Source of the DNA: Shinella sp. UYSO24
Lineage (GTDB): Bacteria; Pseudomonadota; Alphaproteobacteria; Rhizobiales; Rhizobiaceae
DNA: 64,000 bases
Reading direction: 5' to 3'
Assembly (NCBI GenBank): GCA_902167985.1
Contig: CABHNZ010000001.1
Location: forward strand, 124,001 to 188,000
The number at the start of each line of letters is the position of its first letter. Position 1 is the stretch's first letter. The notes under the pieces were generated by a model. That model had not been told where the DNA came from. It was given only the letters and a program-made list of their open reading frames with translations, and searched no databases. This document shows positions 54,222-64,000 of this stretch, in pieces. The translations under genes and the position numbers were made by a program.

Positions 54222-54903
54222 TCACCTGTTTCGGGCAAAAGCGCGCAGAAAGGTCTTTGTGCCATCGGCAGCCATTCGCTCTATCTCGGCCTCGGGCGTG
54301 ACCCGGCCGACCTGAAGGTCGATACGCAGGTCCGTTGCAAGCAGTGCCATATACTGCCGCGCCGCGAGCGCCGGATCGTCGATATCGAGATAGCCGGCAT
54401 GGGCGAGCTGGGCGAGCCTTGCGGCGATGGCCGGATATTTCTTTCCCGGCCCGTATTCCTTCCACGTCTCGAACAGTTCCGGAAAGCGGGGCCCTTCCGT
54501 CTCCACCAGCTTGCGCAGCCAGCGCCCGTTCGGATCGCAGACAGCCTTGCGCAGAAGCTGTGAGGAGAAGGCCGTCAGCTCCCCTTCCAGATCGGCGGGA
54601 GCGACCGGAAAGGTATCGAGAACCCGGAAAAACCGGCACTCGAGCGCTCGGTGATATCACCGACGACGATCTTGAAGAGATTATCCTTATCGCCGACCTG
54701 ATTGTAGATCGTCTGGCGCGAGACCCCTGCCCTGACCGCAATCGCATCGATGCTGCGCCCGCAAACCCCTGTTCAGCGAAAATGTCCGCAGCCGCATTCA
54801 GGATCGCCTGGCGCTTGCTGGTTGCCGGCGGCCACGGATCGACGACCGTCCCAGCAGGAGCGGCAGCAGCGCCATCGGGCGCCTCGGTGGCAGAACCGGC
54901 CAT
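54222..54903 (-). CDS. TetR-family regulator, frameshifted in this sequence
   Basis: The N-terminal HTH is present (TSKRQAILNAAADIFAEQGF, then SIDAIAVRAGVSRQTIYNQV after one corrected base). The ligand-binding part follows (LVETEGPRFPELFETWKEYG; LATDLRIDLQVGRV). Two single-base losses, near 54760 and 54633, split it into pieces. With both restored it has 227 codons ending at 54222. It is divergent from the MFS exporter, so it probably represses it and itself via the operator at 54960. Confidence 0.82.
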
Positions 54904-54959
54904 CAGCGAAAGCGGGGCAGACGAAGTTTCATGACATCACCATAAGGCCACTTGACGAA

Positions 54960-54977
54960 TTGGACAATTCTGTCCAA
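54960..54977. promoter_or_regulatory. TetR-type operator in divergent promoter
   Basis: TTGGACA-ATTC-TGTCCAA is a perfect 7-bp inverted repeat with a 4-bp spacer, overlapping TTGACG (54952-54957) as a possible -35 for the exporter and an AT-rich -10 near 54978-54984. The location between the TetR gene and the MFS gene makes it the likely regulator binding site. Its half-sites resemble the island palindrome but in the opposite arrangement. Confidence 0.7.
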
Positions 54978-55169
54978 AATATTTTACATGACTGCCGGAC
55001 GACTTGCAGATCGTTCCTCCGGCTTTCGCCACTCTTCTCATATTCGTCCACCAGCCTGCCGTATATGGCGCTGCTCGGGAATGTTGCTCACAGGTTTCGC
55101 ACCCTGGCGACACCTGCACCGCGCGCATACGCCTGATAGCACAGATGGGGACGGGAAAGGCTTTTTCAC

Positions 55170-56372
55170 ATGCAAAGCAAAGCGCCCAATCACGCCCTCG
55201 TGCTCGGCCTTCTTTCCGCCGTCGGGCTTTTCGCGCTCGACATGTATCTGCCGGCCCTGCCGACGATCAGCGAAAACCTCCATGCTGACAGTCATGCCGT
55301 GCAGGCCAGCCTGATCTCCTTCTTTGCCGCCATGGCCGTCTCGCAGATCGTCTACGGCCCGCTCTCCGACATGTTCGGCCGCAAGCGTCCACTCTATGCC
55401 GGCCTGTGCCTCTACCTGATCGGCGGTATCGGCTGCGCGCTGTCGCCATCGATCGAATGGCTTGTCGCCTTCCGCTTCCTGCAAGGCGTCGGGGCCTGTG
55501 CCGGCGTCGTCATCTCGCGCGCCGTCGTGCGTGATCTGCATACCGGTCCGGCCGCCGCCCAGCTGATGTCGCGGCTGATGCTGGTGTTCAGCGTCTCGCC
55601 AATCCTCGCGCCGCTTGCCGGCAGTATCGTCACGACGCTCGGCGACTGGCGGCTGATTTTCTGGGTCATGGCCGCGGCCGGCCTCGTCGGCCTTGCGGTG
55701 GCACTCTTCGGGCTTGAGGAGACACGTCCGGCGGAAGCCCGCAGCGAAAGCTCGGTCGCAAGCGCGCTGCGTTCCTACTCCATGCTGCTGCGCGATCCCT
55801 ATTATCTCGGCCTCGTGTTCATCGCATCCTTCGGCATGTCGAGCTACATGATCTATGTCGCCAACTCGTCCTTCATTCTGATCGAGCATTACGGCCTGTC
55901 GCCATCCTTCTACAGCGTCGTCTTCTCGATGAATGCCGTCGGCTTCATCGGCATGTCGCAGATGAATGGCTGGCTCTCCCGCAAGATCGGACTGCGCAAG
56001 GTGATCCGCGGCGCGGTTCTCGGTTATGCGGGCATGATGGTGGCGCTGGCGCTCGTCATGTCGACCGGCACCGACCGGCTGGAGGTCATGGCCACCTTCC
56101 TGTTTGCCGGTTACGCCTTCCTCGGCATGATCGTGCCGACGGCAGCCGTGCTTGCACTCGAACATCACGGCCGTATCGCCGGCACGGCTTCGGCGATGAT
56201 GGGCACGATCCAGTTCATCACCTCGGCGATCGTGATCGGCCTCGGCGGACTGTTCGTCGATGGCACGGCGCGGCCGATGGTCGTCATCATCGCGCTCTGC
56301 GCCAGTGTCGTGTTCGTGCTGTCGCTGTTCGTGCTGCGCAGCCGCGAGCGTATCACAGCCGCTGCGGAATAA
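55170..56372 (+). CDS. Bcr/CflA-family multidrug efflux MFS transporter
   Basis: A 400-aa protein with 12 predicted membrane helices. It has the Bcr/CflA N-terminus (FALDMYLPALPTISENL, the D-M-Y-L-P-A-x-P motif), the MFS loop DMFGRKRPLYAG (GR-K-R motif A) and FLQGVGACAGVVISRAVVRD. Members export drugs such as bicyclomycin, chloramphenicol and florfenicol-like compounds. The gene is divergent from a TetR regulator with an operator between them, as expected for an inducible pump. Confidence 0.92.
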   Translation: MQSKAPNHALVLGLLSAVGLFALDMYLPALPTISENLHADSHAVQASLISFFAAMAVSQIVYGPLSDMFGRKRPLYAGLCLYLIGGIGCALSPSIEWLVAFRFLQGVGACAGVVISRAVVRDLHTGPAAAQLMSRLMLVFSVSPILAPLAGSIVTTLGDWRLIFWVMAAAGLVGLAVALFGLEETRPAEARSESSVASALRSYSMLLRDPYYLGLVFIASFGMSSYMIYVANSSFILIEHYGLSPSFYSVVFSMNAVGFIGMSQMNGWLSRKIGLRKVIRGAVLGYAGMMVALALVMSTGTDRLEVMATFLFAGYAFLGMIVPTAAVLALEHHGRIAGTASAMMGTIQFITSAIVIGLGGLFVDGTARPMVVIIALCASVVFVLSLFVLRSRERITAAAE

Positions 56373-56414
56373 GCTGGAAACTTCCGACAGAGACATCGTC
56401 GGACGGTACAAAAG

Positions 56415-56442
56415 GAAACGGCGGGATCTCTCCCGCCGTTTC
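56415..56442. terminator. Bidirectional terminator between exporter and prfB
   Basis: GAAACGGCGGGA-TCTC-TCCCGCCGTTTC is a perfect 12-bp stem with a 4-base loop between the convergent exporter and prfB, with A/T-rich flanks on both sides. It should serve both genes. Confidence 0.85.
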
Positions 56443-56467
56443 TTCATTTCATAATGGTGCGTGACGA

Positions 56468-57599
56468 TCAGTCGATATCGCCGACATCGGCATCCGGCTT
56501 GCCGCTGATGCGGTGCGCGAGTGCTGCTTCCATGAACTCGTTCAGGTCGCCGTCGAGAACGTCGTCCGGCGCGGTGCTCGACACGCCGGTGCGCAGATCC
56601 TTCACCAGCTGATAGGGCTGGAGAACGTAGGAACGGATCTGGTGGCCCCAGCCGATATCGCTTTTCGAGGCGGCTTCGGCATTTGCCGCATCTTCACGCT
56701 TCTTCAGCTCTGCCTCGTAGAGACGGGCGCGAAGCATGTCCCACGCCTTGGCGCGGTTCTTGTGCTGCGAACGCTCCTGCTGGCAGGCAACGACGATGCC
56801 CGACGGGATATGCGTGATACGCACGGCCGAGTCGGTCGTGTTGACGTGCTGTCCACCGGCACCCGACGAACGGTAGGTATCGATGCGGCAATCGCTCTCG
56901 TTCACCTCGATATTGATCGAGTCGTCGATGACCGGATAAACCCAGATCGACGAGAAGGACGTGTGACGACGCGCGTTGCTGTCATAGGGCGAGATACGCA
57001 CCAGGCGGTGAACGCCCGATTCGGTCTTCAGCCAGCCATAGGCATTGTGGCCCTTGACCAGGATCGTCGCGGACTTGATGCCGGCTTCTTCGCCGTCATG
57101 GACTTCCAGAAGCTCGACCTTGAACTTCGAACGCTCAGCCCAGCGGGTGTACATGCGCAGAAGCATGTTCGCCCAGTCCTGGCTTTCGGTGCCGCCGGCG
57201 CCCGAATGCACTTCGACATAGGTGTCGTTGCCATCGGCTTCACCCGAGAGCATGGCCTCGACCTGCTGGCGTCCGGCTTCCGCCTTCAGCGCCTTCAGCG
57301 TGTCTTCCGCATCCTTGACGATGTCGGCATCGCCTTCTTCCTCACCGAGTTCGATGAGTTCGATATTGTCCTTGAGCTGCTGTTCCAGCGCGCGGACACC
57401 ATTGATGCTTTCATCCAGCTGCTGGCGCTCGCGCATCAGCTTCTGGGCTTCGGTGGCATCGTTCCAGAGGGTGGGATCCTCTGCCTTGTTATTCAACCAG
57501 TCCAGTCGTCTTACCGCCTGATCCCAGTCAAAGATGCCTCCTCAGCAGGCTTATGGCCTGCTTGATTTCGTCGACTACATTGATGATTTCCGCACGCAT
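56468..57599 (-). CDS. prfB: Peptide chain release factor 2 with programmed +1 frameshift
   Basis: RF2 releases the peptide at UGA and UAA. The gene starts [19 protein letters not shown] at 57599 and meets an in-frame TGA at 57528-57530 after codon 23. Just before it are AGGAGG and CTT-TGA-C, the classical RF2 recoding site. Shifting +1 continues [18 protein letters not shown] and on through the SPYD anticodon-like region and the [18 protein letters not shown] motif (catalytic GGQ). The downstream open frame begins at 57496. This frameshift is biological, unlike the deletions elsewhere in the window. Confidence 0.95.
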
Positions 57600-57622
57600 C
57601 GCGCTTGTCTACTCTTTGCTGC

Positions 57623-60183
57623 TTAGAAGGTGGTCGTATGAGGCTGGACATAGTTCGACCGGCCGGGGATGTAAAGCCCGGGCCGGTCGCAAGGATGACT
57701 GTCAGCCGATCAATAGAGGCCGGCGGCGCCGATGTGACGGCCTGCTGCGTCTGCGGCGAGGACTGCAGGATCTGGTCCTGCGTCATATATTCGCCGTCGC
57801 CGATGATATGCATGCCGTCGGCCGGGCCGGTGCCGGGCTTGAAGGCCTCGGTGATCGCATCCGGATCGCCGGGCTGGGCCAGCATGCCGGTCTTGCGGTT
57901 GACGGCGACGAAGGTCATGCCTTCCGGAACATGGAACTTTTCAGGCGGCGTCAGCTTGGAAGCCGGCTCCATGAAATTGGCGAATACGGGAGCTGCCAGC
58001 GAGCCGCCGGTGGCGGTACGGCCAAGCGATGCCGGCGTATCGAAGCCGATATAGAGGCCCGCGACCATGTTCGGCGTGAAGCCGACGAACCATGCGTCCT
58101 TTTCGTCGTTGGTCGTGCCGGTCTTGCCGGCGACCGGACGGTCGGAAATGTGGATCTTGCCGGCAGCCGTGCCGCGCTGGACAACGCCTTCCATCATCGA
58201 GGTGATCTGGTAGGCGGTCATCGGGTCGAGAACCTGCTCGCGGTTATCCACCAGCGTCGGTTCATCCTGATTGGTCCAGCTGGTCGCGTTGCAGTTGTCG
58301 CAGGTGCGTTCCTCGTGGCGGAAGATCGTCTTGCCGTAGCGATCCTGAATGCGGTCGATCAGCGTCGGCTTGATCTGCTTGCCGCCATTGGCGATCACGG
58401 CATAGGCCGAGACCATGCGCATCACGGTGGTTTCGCCAGCGCCGAGCGCCATGGGCAGGTAAGGCGCCATCTTGTCGTAGATGCCGAAGCGCTCGGCATA
58501 TTCAGCGACGAGATCCATGCCCATGTCCTGGGCCAGACGGACGGTCATCTGGTTACGCGAATGCTCGATGCCGAAGCGCAGCGTCGAGGGGCCGTTCGAA
58601 CCTTCGTTGCCGTAATTGTCCGGGCTCCAGACCTTGTCACCGTTGACGATCTCGATCGGCGCATCAAGGATGACGGAGGCTGGTGTATAGCCGTTGTCGA
58701 GTGCGGCCGAATAGACGAAGGGCTTGAAGGACGAACCCGGCTGACGCATCGCCTGGGTGGCGCGGTTGAACTCGGACAGCGAATAGGAGAAGCCGCCGAC
58801 CATGGCCAGAACGCGGCCGGTCATCGGGTCCATGGCAACGAACCCGCCCTGCACCTTCGGCGGCTGACGCAGGACGAAGGTCTTGGCACCGGGAGCAGTC
58901 GGCTCGACATAAACGACGTCGCCGGCTTTCAGAACGCCCTCAGGGGACTTGGCGGTCTTGCCGCCATCCGCGTCGCGATAGGCCCATTTCATGTCATCGG
59001 CGGCGATCGTACCGGTTTCCCGGTCGCCGGTCGGACGGCCGGCGCCATCCGTTGCCGGGCGAAGGCCGATTTCCGCAGACTTTGCCGACACGTTCAGGAC
59101 GACGGCAAGTTCCCATTCGGGAACATCGCGCAGGTCAACGACCTTGCCGGTAGAGATCAATTTCAAAAGGGCAGAGCCCCAATCAGCAGACATGTCGACG
59201 GTTGCCAGCGCGCCGCGATAGCCACGACGCTGATCGAACTCGACCAGACCGCGCTGCAGGGCCTTGCGGGCGAGGATCTGCAGGTCCGGATCAAGCGAGG
59301 TGCGAACCGAAAGGCCGCCTTCGTAGAGCGCCTTGTCACCATACTTGTCGATCAGCTGGCGACGGACTTCCTCGGAGAAATAGTCGGATGCGACGATGTA
59401 GCGGCCATCATTGCGCTGCTTGGCGCCAAGCGGCTGCTTCTTGGCTTCGGTCGCGTCCTCGGCAGTGATGTAGCCATTCTCGGCCATGCGATCGATAACC
59501 CAGTTGCGGCGCTCAAGGGCGGCCTGCGCATGGCGGTAGGGATTGTAATTGTTCGGGCCCTTCGGCAGCGCGGCGAGATAGGCTGCCTCAGCCGTCGTCA
59601 GTTCCGTCACCGACTTGCCGAAATAGGTCAGCGCCGCCGAGGCGATACCGTAGGAATTCAGGCCGAAGAAGATTTCGTTCAGGTAAAGCTCGAGGATCTT
59701 GTCCTTCGAATAGGCCTGTTCGATGCGGAAGGAGAGGATCGCTTCCTTGACCTTGCGGTCGATCGTCTGGTCGCTCGACAGAAGGAAGTTCTTCGCCACC
59801 TGCTGGGTGATGGTGGAAGCGCCTTCCGGACGACGGCCGGAGCCGAAATTCTGCAGGTTGTTGACGACCGCGCGGCCGAGGCCGGTGATGTCGATGCCGG
59901 GGTGATTGTAGAAGTTCTTGTCTTCAGCCGAGATGAAGGCAGCCTTGACGCGATCCGGAATAGCCTGGATCGGCAGGAACAGGCGACGTTCGCGGGCGTA
60001 TTCGGCAAGCAGCGCACCGTTGCCGGCGTGAACGCGGGTTTCGACCGGCGGCTCGTAAGAGCTCAGCACTTCGTAATTCGGCAGATCCTTGCTCAGGCCA
60101 TTGAGATAGATGGCAGCGGCAACCGCGGCGCCCAAAAACAGGACGCAGGCCATTCCAAAGAAATATCCAATCAGTCTGATCAT
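57623..60183 (-). CDS. mrcA: Penicillin-binding protein 1A (transglycosylase/transpeptidase), C-terminus frameshifted
   Basis: Bifunctional class A PBP that polymerises and cross-links peptidoglycan. An N-terminal membrane anchor (residues ~8-28) precedes the GT51 domain (ISAEDKNFYNHPGID with the catalytic Glu; EGASTITQQVAKN), an inserted OB-like domain, and the transpeptidase domain with SxxK (PGSSFKPF), SRN and KTG (AGKTGTTNDEKDAWFVG). One C missing near 57675 changes the last 20 residues; restoring it gives a stop at 57623 and 853 codons. The start at 60183 is the family start. prfB begins 23 bases downstream. Confidence 0.94.
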
Positions 60184-60481
60184 GTCGGAACTACCGTTCA
60201 CCTTTTCAGTCGGCGCACAGGAATGCGCAGCATGGCATGGTTCGACGCGTTTTGCACGGTGGATGCGCCAGCGCAAGGTACGGGGGCCATCAATCGCCCG
60301 TTATCTGCCGCCTGTCACCCCGGAGTAACCGTCCGAATGTGTGGAAAATAGGGCTTCGCCCAAGTATATCAGCAGCCTTTCCGTGCAAAACAGGCATTGC
60401 CACCAACCTGTGGCATAGAGGCCACGTCCCCTCTCCCCGCCTCAATCCGGAGGTCGGCGACCGGGCGAAATATGTAGAGGT

Positions 60482-61813
60482 TCAGCCGCCGTTGGCCATG
60501 CCGCGCGTATGATAGCGGGCAACCGCGTCGGCAATCCGGTCCGTGACGGTCTGGCGCCAGCTCTCTTCCATCAGCAGTTTCGAATCATCGGCATTCGACA
60601 GGAAGCCGAGTTCGATCAGGATGGAGGGAATGTCCGGCGCCCGCAGAACCTGGAAATTGGCCTGACGGTGCGGATTGTTGATCAGCGTCACCTTGCCGGT
60701 GAATGAGGACACGACATTATCCGCAAGTGCCACGGAAAATGCCTGGGTCTCGCGCCGTGTCAGATCGAGAAGAATATCGGCGACTTCCGGCGGGCCGTTC
60801 TTGATGCTGAAGCCCGCAAGCTCATCCGACAGGTTTTCGCGCGCGGCCGCCTGCTCGGCCAGCCGGTCCGAGGCCTTGTCCGAAAGCGTGTAGACGGTTG
60901 CACCGCGAATATCCTTGTCACGCTGCGACAAGGTATCCGCATGAAGCGAGATAAAGAGATCGGCGCGGTGCTCCCGCGCGACATTGACGCGCTCGGACAG
61001 GGTGAGGAACGTGTCGTCGCTGCGGGTCAGGAAGGCCTTGATGCCGGAAATTTTGTTGAGCTTTTCCGCCAGAAGCTTGGCGACGGCAAGCGTGATGACC
61101 TTCTCATGGGTATTGGTGACGGCCGAGGTCGCGCCATTGTCGATACCACCATGTCCGGCATCGACGGCGACGGTAAAGACGTGGTCCTTCTCGACCATGC
61201 CCATGACATTCGGCGTGGTGTCCTTTTCCTCCGACCAGTCCTGCCCCTTCAGGAGCTTGGCAAAGTCGTCGCGCGAGGTTGGCTCGGCGTCGAGCACGAG
61301 CCGGTAACCGCCACCGGATGCGGCCGGGCGCACATCGGCTGCCGCGAGCTTCACCGGTTTGGTGGCGGTGAGCACGATACGGGCGCTGCTTTCGCCCATA
61401 GTACCGTATGTGATCTGGCGAAACAGGCCGCGGGCGGAAAGGTCCTTGGCCGGAAAGCCGAAAGCGGTCGCCGACAGATCGATGATGACACGCTCCGGCG
61501 ACCCCACATAGTGAACCTGAAAACTGGGCTTGCCATCGAAATCGATGATAACGCGGGTGCGCGTCTCGTCACCGGCAATACGGGCGGCAAAGGCGAGAAG
61601 AGGCTTCGGTTTCTCCACAGCAAAAGCATCGCCCATGCAGACCGGCAACACAGCTGCGACTGTGAGCAGGATGAGAGCCAGAGACCCGGCGCCGCGTGCG
61701 ACTCGAGATGAGGTACCGGCGTCCGCCGAGCAACCCGTCCCGCAACCTGTGACAAAAGCCAGGCCGCCTGCCAAGCGCGCCACTAGCGCGCGCATCCTTC
61801 CATATAGGGTCAA
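60482..61813 (-). CDS. amiC: N-acetylmuramoyl-L-alanine amidase with AMIN domain
   Basis: Splits septal peptidoglycan during cell division. After a hydrophobic export segment (LALILLTVAAVLPVCMGDAF) there is an AMIN domain for localisation and a C-terminal Amidase_3 zinc domain: VAVDAGHGGIDNGATS (His), THEKVITLAVAKLL (Glu), FISLHADTL (His) and ILIELGFLSNADD (Glu). The visible frame gives an unusually long 40-residue stretch before the signal core, so the true start may be a GTG or TTG nearer the signal. Order rne, amiC, mrcA, prfB is typical for rhizobia. Confidence 0.92.
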   Translation of the reverse strand: MTLYGRMRALVARLAGGLAFVTGCGTGCSADAGTSSRVARGAGSLALILLTVAAVLPVCMGDAFAVEKPKPLLAFAARIAGDETRTRVIIDFDGKPSFQVHYVGSPERVIIDLSATAFGFPAKDLSARGLFRQITYGTMGESSARIVLTATKPVKLAAADVRPAASGGGYRLVLDAEPTSRDDFAKLLKGQDWSEEKDTTPNVMGMVEKDHVFTVAVDAGHGGIDNGATSAVTNTHEKVITLAVAKLLAEKLNKISGIKAFLTRSDDTFLTLSERVNVAREHRADLFISLHADTLSQRDKDIRGATVYTLSDKASDRLAEQAAARENLSDELAGFSIKNGPPEVADILLDLTRRETQAFSVALADNVVSSFTGKVTLINNPHRQANFQVLRAPDIPSILIELGFLSNADDSKLLMEESWRQTVTDRIADAVARYHTRGMANGG

Positions 61814-62436
61814 AATCGCAGTCCCCGCCCCTTCAAAGTCTCGCCGCCAGGTTGAAAACGGCTTACGCGCACCTCAGCTGAAGCCATGCTCCGCCAGTCG
61901 ATACAGAATCGCCATTCTACCGCCTTCTGCCATAAGTCGCGCAATTCGATCCACAATATGGCGCAGACGGCTTTTCCCTTGCTATTGTGACAGATAAACC
62001 ATACAACGCCTATGAAGGTTAAAGCGTTGACGGGATAGCTGTCGATAGGCCTGCCAGCTCACGAGGAGCTGCGCCGAAGACCCGACAGTCATCCGTCGTC
62101 GCTACGCTTTTTCCTGATACTCGATCCGTCCGGCGGTGGCCGGGAAGTACCGGGCGGCATGCCGCCCATCGCTCACTGGAGCATATTCATCGGGCCTGTC
62201 ATGGGCTCAAGGTAACGTCATTCTGTTTGGTCTTTAATGTCGCGGCACGTTTTTCAGAACAGGGAAGGATCAAGGAAGCCTGCGGCTCCTCCTTCTTTGC
62301 GGTTGCCGCCGCTACACGGAGCAACGGAATACTTTTTATCCGGCGCAACGATCGTTTCGCATGACAGGCCTGTCTCCCGGCATTTCCGGGTGGCAGGCCT
62401 TCGTGCAGATGCACGGCGCCGAGGAGCAGAATTTCA
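61814..62436 (+). promoter_or_regulatory. Divergent amiC-rne region with structured rne leader
   Basis: 620 bases separate amiC (minus) from rne (plus), so the rne mRNA probably has a long 5' leader. Close to the gene is a large stem-loop: AGGCCTG (62366-62372) with CAGGCCT (62394-62400) and an inner CCCGG/CCGGG pair. A shorter hairpin occurs near 62275-62293. Long leaders of rne serve feedback control by RNase E in E. coli; that function here is inferred. TTGACG near 62026 is a possible -35 box. No gene is visible. Confidence 0.5.
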
Positions 62437-64000
62437 ATGGCAGACAAAATGCTCATCGACGCGTCTCATGAAGAGGAGACGCGCGTAGTTGTCGTTCGCG
62501 GCAATCGCATCGAAGAATTCGATTTCGAATCGCAGCACAAGAAGCAGATCCGCGGCAATATCTACCTTGCCAAGGTGACGCGCGTGGAGCCGTCGCTTCA
62601 GGCCGCTTTCGTGGATTACGGTGGCAATCGCCACGGCTTCCTGGCGTTCGCGGAAATCCATCCCGACTATTACCAGATCCCGCTCGCAGACCGTCAGGCG
62701 CTGATGCAGCAGGAAGCGGAAGATCAGCGGAAGATCGCTGAAGCCGACGCTGCCGATCCGGTGGTCGACCTCGCCAACGAGGACCAGCCGGATGTCGGCA
62801 TCGCCGCCAAGCCGGAAGCAGCTGCGGCTGCCCCGGTTGCGGAAGAAGCCGTGGCAGACGCAGCGCCTGCCGCTGAAGCCGCCGCGTCCGAGACCGTGAC
62901 CGTGACCGAGACTGTCGAAGCCGTCTCTGAAACAGAGGCTGCTGCCGAGACGGAAGAGACGCCGAAGGCAAAGCCGAAGCGCACCCGCTCGCGCAAGAAG
63001 GTCGTCGAGGCAGCTGCGGCCGAAGAGGCCGTTGCCGAAGCCGACGCCCCGTCCTCCGACGACAATTCGACGCCGGACAGCATGGCTGCGATGATCGAGA
63101 CGGACTCGATCTCGGAAGACGTCGATGCCCGCCGTGGCCATAACGACTTCGATGATGACGATGACGATCATCACGAGAAGGAAGAAATCGAATCCGTCGG
63201 CGCAGAAGACGCGATGGAAGAGGTTCCGGATCGCGTGCAGCGCAAGCCGCGCAAGCAGTATCGTATCCAGGAAGTCATCAAGCGCCGCCAGATCCTGCTG
63301 GTGCAGGTGGCCAAGGAAGAGCGCGGCAACAAGGGTGCAGCACTGACCACCTATCTGTCGCTTGCAGGCCGTTACTCGGTTCTGATGCCGAACACCGCGC
63401 GTGGCGGCGGCATTTCCCGCAAGATCACCCAGCCGCAGGACCGCAAGCGCCTCAAGGAAGTCGCTCGCGAACTCGACGTGCCGCAGGGCATGGGCGTCAT
63501 CCTGCGCACCGCCGGTGCCAACCGCACCCGCGTCGAGATCAAGCGCGACTTCGAATATCTGATGCGCCTGTGGGAAAACGTCCGCACGCTGACGCTCAAC
63601 TCCACCGCGCCTTGCCTGGTCTATGAGGAAGGTTCGCTGATCAAGCGTTCGATCCGCGACCTTTACAACAAGGACATCAACGAGGTCATCGTGTCGGGCG
63701 AAGAAGGCTATCGTGAAGCGAAAGACTTCATGAAGATGCTGATGCCGAGCCATGCCAAGGTGGTTCAGCCCTATCGCGACCTGCATCCGATCTTCTCGCG
63801 CTCCGGCATCGAAGCGCAGCTCGACCGCATGCTGCAGCCGCAGGTGACGCTGAAGTCGGGTGGCTATCTGATCATCAACCAGACCGAAGCCCTGGTTGCG
63901 ATCGACGTCAACTCGGGCCGTTCGACCCGCGAGCACTCGATCGAAGAGACGGCGCTTGCGACGAACCTCGAAGCCGCCGAAGAGGTCGCTCGCCAGCTGC
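62437..64000 (+). CDS. rne: Ribonuclease E (partial, C-terminus off window)
   Basis: RNase E is the main endonuclease of the mRNA degradosome. The ~521 visible residues start MADKMLIDASHEEETRVVVV and contain the S1 domain, split by a long acidic, Ala/Glu-rich insertion (residues ~90-260, with a DFDDDDDDHH run) typical of alphaproteobacteria. The RNase-H-like/DNase-I catalytic domain follows and ends at VAIDVNSGRSTREHS, which holds the metal-binding Asp of the DVNSG motif. The gene continues past the right edge. Confidence 0.96.
   Translation, partial: MADKMLIDASHEEETRVVVVRGNRIEEFDFESQHKKQIRGNIYLAKVTRVEPSLQAAFVDYGGNRHGFLAFAEIHPDYYQIPLADRQALMQQEAEDQRKIAEADAADPVVDLANEDQPDVGIAAKPEAAAAAPVAEEAVADAAPAAEAAASETVTVTETVEAVSETEAAAETEETPKAKPKRTRSRKKVVEAAAAEEAVAEADAPSSDDNSTPDSMAAMIETDSISEDVDARRGHNDFDDDDDDHHEKEEIESVGAEDAMEEVPDRVQRKPRKQYRIQEVIKRRQILLVQVAKEERGNKGAALTTYLSLAGRYSVLMPNTARGGGISRKITQPQDRKRLKEVARELDVPQGMGVILRTAGANRTRVEIKRDFEYLMRLWENVRTLTLNSTAPCLVYEEGSLIKRSIRDLYNKDINEVIVSGEEGYREAKDFMKMLMPSHAKVVQPYRDLHPIFSRSGIEAQLDRMLQPQVTLKSGGYLIINQTEALVAIDVNSGRSTREHSIEETALATNLEAAEEVARQL

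Noticed and set aside
57496..57599. prfB treated as a sequencing frameshift
   Set aside because: The AGGAGG...CTT-TGA-C layout is the known RF2 recoding signal, so the break is natural.
57553..60351. Very long plus-strand ORF (about 930 codons) opposite mrcA
   Set aside because: It is the antisense of a high-GC gene with strong codon bias; the minus-strand product has all PBP motifs and the plus-strand one has none.
62434..63936. 500-codon minus-strand ORF opposite rne
   Set aside because: Shadow of RNase E; composition is a Arg/Leu/His-rich mirror of the sense strand with no domain.

Overview
The window looks like chromosomal DNA of an alphaproteobacterium of the Rhizobiaceae (Rhizobium/Agrobacterium type). 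The evidence is the sequence of the ribosomal proteins, EF-Tu, RNase E, PBP1A and NAD kinase, the high GC content, a DUF982 protein and a GcrA-like protein. No rRNA gene or species marker is present, so I go no further than family level.

Layout. (1) 1-11119, minus strand: the S10 and spc ribosomal-protein operons from rpsJ to secY (secY runs off the left edge). (2) 11420-16966: tuf, a small secreted protein, tRNA-Gly(TCC) and tRNA-Tyr(GTA) on the minus strand, then rlmB, a DUF982 protein and cysQ on the plus strand. (3) 17053-53139: a ~36 kb integrated island in the 3' end of a tRNA-Thr(TGT) gene. A ~51 bp piece of that gene is repeated at both ends, and a P4-type tyrosine integrase sits at the left end. 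(4) 53396-64000: nadK, a TetR regulator with its MFS exporter, prfB (with the RF2 recoding site), a class A PBP, an N-acetylmuramoyl-L-alanine amidase, and rne running off the right edge.

The island has a left plus-strand block (17.3-27.3 kb: integrase, RHH and AlpA-type DNA-binding proteins, Rep-like HTH protein, an ATP-grasp protein, two proteins with similar C-terminal HTHs). A central, mostly minus-strand block (27.7-35.97 kb) carries phage tail genes: tail assembly chaperone, tape measure with an embedded M15-like peptidase domain, an Ntn-hydrolase-like protein and an HK97-gp10-like protein. No terminase, portal or capsid gene is recognisable. A cargo block (36.2-41.0 kb) has a trypsin-like protease, a DUF4209/HEPN-like protein and an XRE-ImmA/DUF4411 pair. 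A right block (42.4-52.9 kb) is mainly one long, translationally coupled plus-strand operon with three tandem Tat-signal paralogues and a GcrA-like protein, ending in an AlpA/RepA-helicase module next to attR.

The most unusual signals are non-coding. A 13-bp palindrome, GYYCAANTTGRRC, occurs 11 times exactly and about five more times with one or two mismatches across the island, inside and between genes, and I found no exact copy in the flanks. Pairs of GTTACCCY repeats plus a CCTGAT-N5-ATCAGG core resembling the tRNA attachment site occur at both island ends and also at two internal positions (25.9 and 41.1 kb), suggesting a composite island.

Data quality. At least a dozen genes, including essential rplC, rpsN and rpsH, carry one- or two-base deletions in short homopolymers. 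These are most simply sequencing errors. The tuf gene joins the tRNA-Tyr/Gly neighbourhood directly to rpsJ, with rpoBC-rpsL-rpsG-fusA absent, which may be an assembly collapse across two tuf copies.
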